From Triglochin maritima (lineage: Eukaryota > Streptophyta > Magnoliopsida > Alismatales > Juncaginaceae): a DNA stretch of 64,000 bases. Made by a program: the position numbers and the translations under genes. The stretch is taken from the NCBI GenBank assembly GCA_963682175.1, contig OY821791.1, positions 30,068,326 through 30,132,325 of the forward strand, in the 5' to 3' direction. The notes beneath the pieces were generated by a model that saw only the letters and a program-made list of their open reading frames with translations, was not told the DNA's origin and did not search any database. This document shows positions 58,177 to 64,000 of this stretch, piece by piece; within the stretch, counting starts at the first letter, position 1; each line of letters starts with the position of its first letter.

Positions 58177-59778
58177 CCTCGTGCGACTCTCTCTCCCTCT
58201 CTCCCTGTCAGCTGCTGGAGCGTGGTGGTGTGGATTGGCGAGGAAGACGGACTCGGTGGAGTGTGCAAGGATCGTGTTGATCGGTTGCACGGTTAGGTTC
58301 CCCGGAGAAGGAGAAGAGCACTCGTGGAAGCGACATTCGTGGGTTCTTCGAAGGCTTCTTCAAGCCTTAAAGGTATGCCAAGCTTTAGGTTAATCTTCCT
58401 TTTAGCCTTTGCGAGGATTTGAGTGGCCGACGGTAGGCCGAAAGGCTCGTCGAGAACCTTGCAGCAGCTTTTCTGCTCTGGAACGGTCGACCGGCAGGTT
58501 GGCGTGGTCGACCGGGCGTAGTGTGATTCGGGCAAAAACCCTTGCATCGGTCGGACGATACTCTAGGAGTGGTCGACCGGTGATACATTTTACCAAGGGG
58601 AAATGGCTCTGGGTGTTTTCGGTCGAACGGGTCCCCTTTGCCGGTCGACCGAAAGCACTGTTGTAAGTCGGTTGGGGGCGTTGACCATCTAAACGGTCGA
58701 CCGCTCGTTGACTTCGTCCGACCGGAACTTAAGTTAACTTAATGGCTGGTCGACCCGAAGAGTTGTTTCGGTCGACCGTGTAGTGCGGATTGTTGGTGAG
58801 TTTTACTGGTGGGAATCGGTCGACCGTGATTTTAGGATGGTTCTACTGTTGATGCCTTTTGAGCAAGAGAGGATTCACAGATGGATTTCGGTCGAACGAG
58901 GCCCCTTTGTCGTTCGACCGGTTGGACGTTATTTCGGTTTTATTGCGGAATAGTAGTGGTGTTCGGTCGACCGTTTATGGTCTTCTGTTTAACCGTTTGG
59001 CACAGTTTTGCGTGTGGATGCTTGTGTCGTGTGTGGTTGGATCTGCCTCGAGGGCAACGGGTCCCCGACCTCCTGGGGGCGACGGTACGGACATGCCGGC
59101 CTAAGAGGAGATCGTGGTTGTGGCTCTACGGAGCGGTGCCTTGTGTGCACGTGTGATTGTGGGGTTGGGGTGAGAGGACCCTTGAGACCCGTGGCCGATA
59201 ATTTTCCGGCGGTGCCTTGTGTGCGTGTGTGATTGTGGGGTTGGGGTGAGAGGACCCTTGACACCCGTGGCCGATGATTTTCCGGCGGTGCCTTGTGTGC
59301 ACGTGTTCTGGCCGAGACACTGACCGGCGGTGCCTTGTGTGCACATGTGTTGTTGTTGCCGATGTTTTCCGGCAGTACCTTGTGTGCACGGGAGTTAGAT
59401 ATGCTTTTACTGCATTCTTCATTTCATGTTTCATATACACATGTTATGTTCATATTTTAGGGGTTTGGCATACGGGGTTTCCCTAGGGGAAACTTAGGCA
59501 TTGTTTGTTTACATGTCAGGTCGTGCACGTCAGTAGGATGTGGTGACTTCGGGCAGGAGCACCCATACCAGATCCTGTCCTTTTATCCTTCGAGGTGGAT
59601 GATTTTCCCTTGTTCATGTGTTTGTATATCTTTTGCGTTGGGTTGTAATCATCCTTGACTCGTGTATTATATAGTTTACCACTTTATATTATATATACTT
59701 GTGGTTTGGTGATGACCCCGGTGTTAATTCTTTTATCTGTTTAAAGTTTTAAATTTTCCACTGTTTCGGGGCGTTACA
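58015..59778 (+). mobile_element. Solo LTR E5 with paired CGGTCGACCG modules
   Basis: Starts TGTTACATCCTAACCC and ends TTTCGGGGCGTTACA. Flanking AAGGT (58010-58014) and AAGGC (59779-59783) match at four of five bases. A TATA-like AGTATAAGAGG lies near 58118, followed by a (CT)n tract. Motif pairs run from about 58483 to 58980, for example 58620-58629 with 58642-58651. Five repeats of a CGGTGCCTTGTGTGCACG-type unit lie at 59125-59390. It is the closest relative of E4 (39945-41714), in inverted orientation, and sits in the CACTA transposase relic. Confidence 0.9.
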
Positions 59779-59875
59779 AAGGCATTCTCTATGCTTCTGG
59801 GTTTATTTCAAGAAACATGTCCAGATAGTGGTAGAAATATTCCGTCGTCATATTATGAAGCTAAGAAAAGTGATT

Positions 59876-61431
59876 AGTAGTATATCATACATTACATTCA
59901 TGCTATATATTCTTTATTTCACCCCAACTTTGTACTACTCCAGTGTTTATTTGAAGTGTTTTATGGTTCAGGCGATAAAGAAGAGAAAATGACATAAACG
60001 CAAGAAGAATTGACTGATTTGGAAGGTTCTGGACATGTTTGTAATGCCAAGGATTGGATTGTAATTCAGGAAGGATTCAAGTAAAAACCCGGAGGGACTT
60101 AAGTGTAAAGAAAAAATATGTTGGTTGCAAAAGTCCAGAATCTCCCAAACCTGAGGAGTAATTCGACAATTAAAACCAAATAGGCTCGAACCAACAGCTC
60201 CAGGTGCACCCTACATGTTTATTATGTTAACCAAAGCAGTGGTTAAAATTTGGAGCGATCGAAGAAAAATGATCTGCCAGTGCCGGATTAAAATCCGCCA
60301 TTGGTGAATCCGGTTAAGAGTTTGGCTCTCAAATTTTGGCCGCAGGACGAGTTGTCGGGTCAAAGAATTCCAGGACCTCTAGATCTAATTTACAGTCGTC
60401 CGATTATGCCTCCTCCAAATCCTCTAATATTCTATAAATATACTTGTAATGCCTCCTCCCCATCTTCTTCATATTTCCCCCATTAGAGTAGGTTTTAGTT
60501 TCCTATTTTAGTAGTGTAAATAAGGGGGTTGTAGAGGTGCAAACTTTGTATTTTTATTTCTTAATTTAGTTGAGTTCTTGTTCTTTATGTTGATGTTTTC
60601 TATTTTATGCAATTTCCTTTGTGTTTGATGCTTGCATAATCTAATTTGCTACATTTCTTTCATGATTTTTTTGTTGTTTCTATGATTTCTTTAGTTTAGA
60701 GAAGAGTAGGGAGTAGTCCATCCCCATTGGGGGTGGAGAAGTAGGCGATGTGATCATGTGTTGTATTAAGTGTGTGTGTTAAATCCCAACCTTTGAACCT
60801 CACACGATTTTCATCATCTAATGAGATTGTCACTTTTATCTTTGATGTGCTAATGCTCTTGAGTGAAGCTTAGCACATACTTAGATTAGTGAGCCTATTT
60901 AATGGGGAATGATGAGGTGAGGATAAGGATGAAGTGGAAGAATGAAACATAACATGTGCATGCATGTGCTCATGTTGGCCTCATCTTAATTAATATCTTG
61001 TATATTTTAATGATTGTGTTAAATCTTATTTCATATGGAGACATAGTGGGGTTTGGTCTTTATGCATGAGTTCATTTAGCCTTATTTTAATTATTGTCGT
61101 GTATGTTTTAATGATAATATTTTGTTTTATTTCATGTGGAGGCAAAGTGGGATTTGGTTTTATGGATCTCATGTATAACATGTTGTGATGAGCACAATTG
61201 AACACACACATGTACACATATCTTCATTTTCACATTTTTTCTCTACCCCCTAAGGGGTTTAGTTTTATTGTTTGTTTTCCGATTTCATACGCATCGTAGT
61301 GTAATTCCGACCTCATTCCTCTTTTCATTCCCCACTCATGTATGGTGGATTTCGACTCACACGCGCTCTTTGTGGACTCGACCCGTGCTTGCCACCGCTT
61401 CAACGCGACCGTGCACTTGCGATATTATAAC
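59876..61431 (+). mobile_element. Tat/Athila-like LTR inserted in the CACTA relic
   Basis: Flanked by TGATT (59871-59875, 61432-61436), and joining the flanks restores the transposase frame. A TATA box (TCTATAAATA) lies near 60431. From about 60880 it resembles 15791-16340, the LTR fragment upstream of gag, through the CGACCCGTGCTTGCCACCGC and CACTTGCG phrases. The terminal dinucleotides are not TG/CA, so the exact ends are uncertain. It is a solo LTR, with no primer site or genes following. Confidence 0.75.
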
Positions 61432-62950
61432 TGATTCAATCAAAGGCGTTCAAGAGTTAGAACTTAGTTATAAGAAAATTGATGCTTGTCTTAAAGATTG
61501 CATGTTGTACTAGAAAGATGATGCAAAGAAAGAAATTTGTGATGGATGTGGGACGTTGACATGGACACAAGGAGTAGATGAAGATGGCGTAATTTGGAAA
61601 AATATTCCTGCCAAGGTTTTGAGATATTTCCCACTTAATCTAAGACTACATAGGTTATACATGAATAAGGACGTGGTGAAAAATATGAGGTGGTATTCTG
61701 AAGAGCAAAAAGATGATGGTCATCTTCATCATCTTGTCGATGCACTTAGGTGGAAGCACCTGGACAAAATATTTGGATTTTGGTGCTGAACCAAGTTATA
61801 TTACGTTCGATTTGGAAATTGACGGGTTGAGTCCTTTTGGTACAATGTCATCAAGTCACAACACTTGGTCAATGATTTTGATGCTCTAGTTGAAGCATGT
61901 ATTGTGTGACTCCATTTTTCAAGAGGGTTTCTAGTAAAATAATTATGTACAAGAAATGGAAAAGTTGTAGGGTGAAATAGTTGTTACTCTTTGTCAGCTC
62001 AAGCGTATGTTTCCTTCAGGTTTTACACTATCATGATGCATCTACCTATACACTTAGTTGATGAAATTTCATTAGGTGGACTAGTGTTTTACAGATGGAT
62101 GTATCCTATAGAGCATTATTTTCTAACATCGAAACGTTATGTCCGATGCAAAAGTAAACATGAATGATTTATCGTTGAAGCGTACTTGTCAGAGGAGTGT
62201 TTGACATTTTACTCTCGTTATTTGGACGAGGTGGAGAGAAAATTAACACGTGAAGAGTGTGACACTGATGGAGCGCACCAATTGGGGCAGGGAGAATCCT
62301 TTTCTTAGATCGAGTTTTCTTGGAGCAAGCTCATTGTTGACATATTGTTTAATCTAAATATTGTGGAACCGTATCTAGATTTCCATTTTGGAAGAAATAT
62401 CTTCAAGTGAAAAGAACTTGAATTCTCATCAAGTTGAAAAAATACATAGTGATTTGTTCGAGAGTTGGTTTTGTGATTTTGTGAATCATATGTGTCTTCA
62501 AGAGAGTTTAGATGTTATTGAATAGTTGAAATGATTAGCAAGAGGTCCAACATCTAAGGTTATATCTTATGATGGATATTGTGTGAATGGGTATAAGTTT
62601 CATACAAAAAAACTTGAGAGTACACGAAGAACCCAACATAGTGACATTACCATATGAGCCGAAGCATGAAATTATCCAAATACTCGGGATCAAAATCTCA
62701 TATTTGATGTCATTACATATTATGGTACTTAGATGAAGTAATTGAGTTATCCTACGATCCCAGGTTGAATAGTGTTTTTTAAATGCACATGGTTTGATGA
62801 GTAAGGAAAAGATGAGATACAAGTTGATAAAAAAGGTTTTACTTCCATTAACATGTTTCGGAGCGAAGCAGAGAAAGATTCATTCTTCTTAGCATGTCAC
62901 GCAGAACAAGGTTTTTGTACAAGGTTCAGTTGAGCCTAATTGACACGTAT

Positions 62951-64000
62951 TGAAATATCGACCTAGATTTTTTTTTTGATAATTAGGTAGTATTTTAATT
63001 GTATTTGCTATATGTTATATGTTTTCTTTTAATATACTAATATTGTTCATTATGAATTGGTTCATTTTGATTTATTTAAATTAATGATTTTTATATGTTA
63101 TACAGGCAAATCTGTGTAGGCACGTTTCTCGTACCCAACTGGCACGAGATCGAGTTAAGGATGAACCACAACCACTCGATCCACATCGTCATACCATTAA
63201 GGTTGGTAGGCCTCATGAAGTGGAGGGTATAACAGCTGAGGCGTGAGGTTAACTGGATAGGAGACCTTGAGATAGTTGATCTCATGACCTCTCTTGAGCA
63301 TGTATCATCGATAACGTTGAAAGTAGCAATGTTTTAAATTTGACAATAATATCAAAATTCTTCTAAATTTCCTAAAAGTTTTCCTTGTTTTGTAGAACAA
63401 CCTAATGAGGGTGAAACATCTACGAAGAGAAGTTCAGGGCCAACTATAGGTGTTGATCTTATTCCCTCTCCCAGTCATCAGTTCCAAGCTGCCTGAGTTG
63501 TAGCCACTACATATAAAGATGTTACATCAAAGTCATCAAGCATTTATGGACTCATGGGATATTCTTGTGCTATCGTGTTTTAGATTTAATACATGAACGT
63601 TAATACGAATTATTAAAAAATGATTATATATTATTTGTAGGATCATTTCAATTTTTGGAATTGTGTAAAATGCATGGCACTTCTGTTTTTATAAAATCGA
63701 TGACTTTCGTAGAGATTACCGATGTTTGATGAAGAGATTACCGATGTTCGCCCAATTTTTATGTTTAAAATTTTCATTCCTTGCATAAAAAATCCTTAAC
63801 AAACAACATCAATTGCGGTCGCAAGAGGATATACCACAAGACAAGATCGCGAACGTTCACCAACAAAACAAAGCTTCATGTAAGTTTTGATGTTACATGA
63901 TTGTTTTGATTTTTTGTATTTGAATCCATATTTATATAAATGTTGATTAAATTCATAATTTTTTAAATCTTGAGATAAATTTTGATTGCATCGTTATTTA
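62951..64000. other. Intergenic after the CACTA relic, weak coding traces
   Basis: AT-rich DNA. Around 63105-63245 a frame reads HVSRTQLARDRVKDEPQPLD and may be a further piece of the CACTA element or an unrelated exon. No domain could be assigned. Confidence 0.3.

Larger units (their letters stand above)
57821..62950 (+). pseudogene. CACTA (En/Spm, TNP2-type) transposase relic split by two LTRs
   Basis: Pieces at 57821-58014, 59779-59875 and 61432-62950 read in order as one TNP2-type transposase, the enzyme that cuts and pastes CACTA elements. Piece 1 has LLYAGCKMFTKLLF and LKILNDWSS. Piece 2 has a leucine-rich stretch and IPSSYYEAKK. Piece 3 has KKIDACLKDCMLY, CDGCGTLTWT, a Transposase_21-like segment with LRYFPLNLRL and MRWYSEEQKDDG, a DUF4218-like segment (about 62035-62310; YRWMYPIEHYF, EECLTFYSRYLDE) and a DUF4216-like tail (about 62560-62940). 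A stop at 61511-61513, frameshifts and a missing middle (about 61910-62030) show that it is inactive. The two interruptions are the LTRs at 58015-59778 and 59876-61431. Confidence 0.88.

Noticed and set aside
1..64000. tRNA, rRNA or other structural RNA genes
   Set aside because: None was recognised by eye. Only primer-binding sites complementary to tRNA ends were seen (21407-21419, 28595-28607, 35808-35819).

Overview
The window looks like nuclear DNA of a flowering plant, most likely a eudicot. It is AT-rich, has plant LTR retrotransposons of both Ty1/copia and Ty3/gypsy type, CACTA and hAT transposons, and one intron-containing cytochrome P450 of the plant CYP71 clan. I cannot name the species. 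The window is a nested transposon landscape with a single gene that looks intact: a three-exon CYP76-like P450 on the minus strand (52478-54870).

Layout. 1-9.2 kb: a 0.4-kb duplicated segment (565-988 and 8769-9222), three solo LTRs with target-site duplications (TSDs), a GC-rich MITE-like element and two hAT-type MITEs. 9.2-14.2 kb: an unidentified pseudogene, a Ty3/gypsy reverse-transcriptase relic and CACTA-like subterminal repeats. 14,191-30,148: a tandem composite of the form LTR-INT-LTR-INT-LTR with a 7,188-bp period, flanked by a perfect ACAAG TSD. Each internal region carries a broken gag-protease gene on the opposite strand to the host LTRs and no reverse transcriptase. 30.1-34.8 kb: the interrupted target LTR (family R), a SIRE-like solo LTR and an older gag-protease relic. 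35.5-39.5 kb: a copia element with LTR, tRNA-iMet-type primer site, gag, protease and part of integrase, cut by a solo LTR inside integrase. 39.9-50 kb: more solo LTRs, one with a different solo LTR nested in it, plus two tandem repeats. 52.4-55 kb: the P450 gene. 55.4-64 kb: a MITE with a 32-bp perfect palindrome, and a CACTA TNP2-type transposase pseudogene split by two LTR insertions.

The strongest unexplained signal is a short module, a 10-bp palindrome close to CGGTCGACCG, then about 12 bp, then a second such palindrome. It recurs many times inside a family of TGTAAC/TGTTAC-ended solo LTRs and inside a structurally unrelated SIRE-like LTR; looser versions occur in a third LTR family. The centre-to-centre distance is usually 22 bp, about two helical turns. 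The long arginine/serine/aspartate-rich open frames in these regions are by-products of this motif, not genes.

Apart from the P450, no gene here appears to work with another. The organisation is one of insertion, nesting, LTR-LTR recombination and decay around one metabolic gene.
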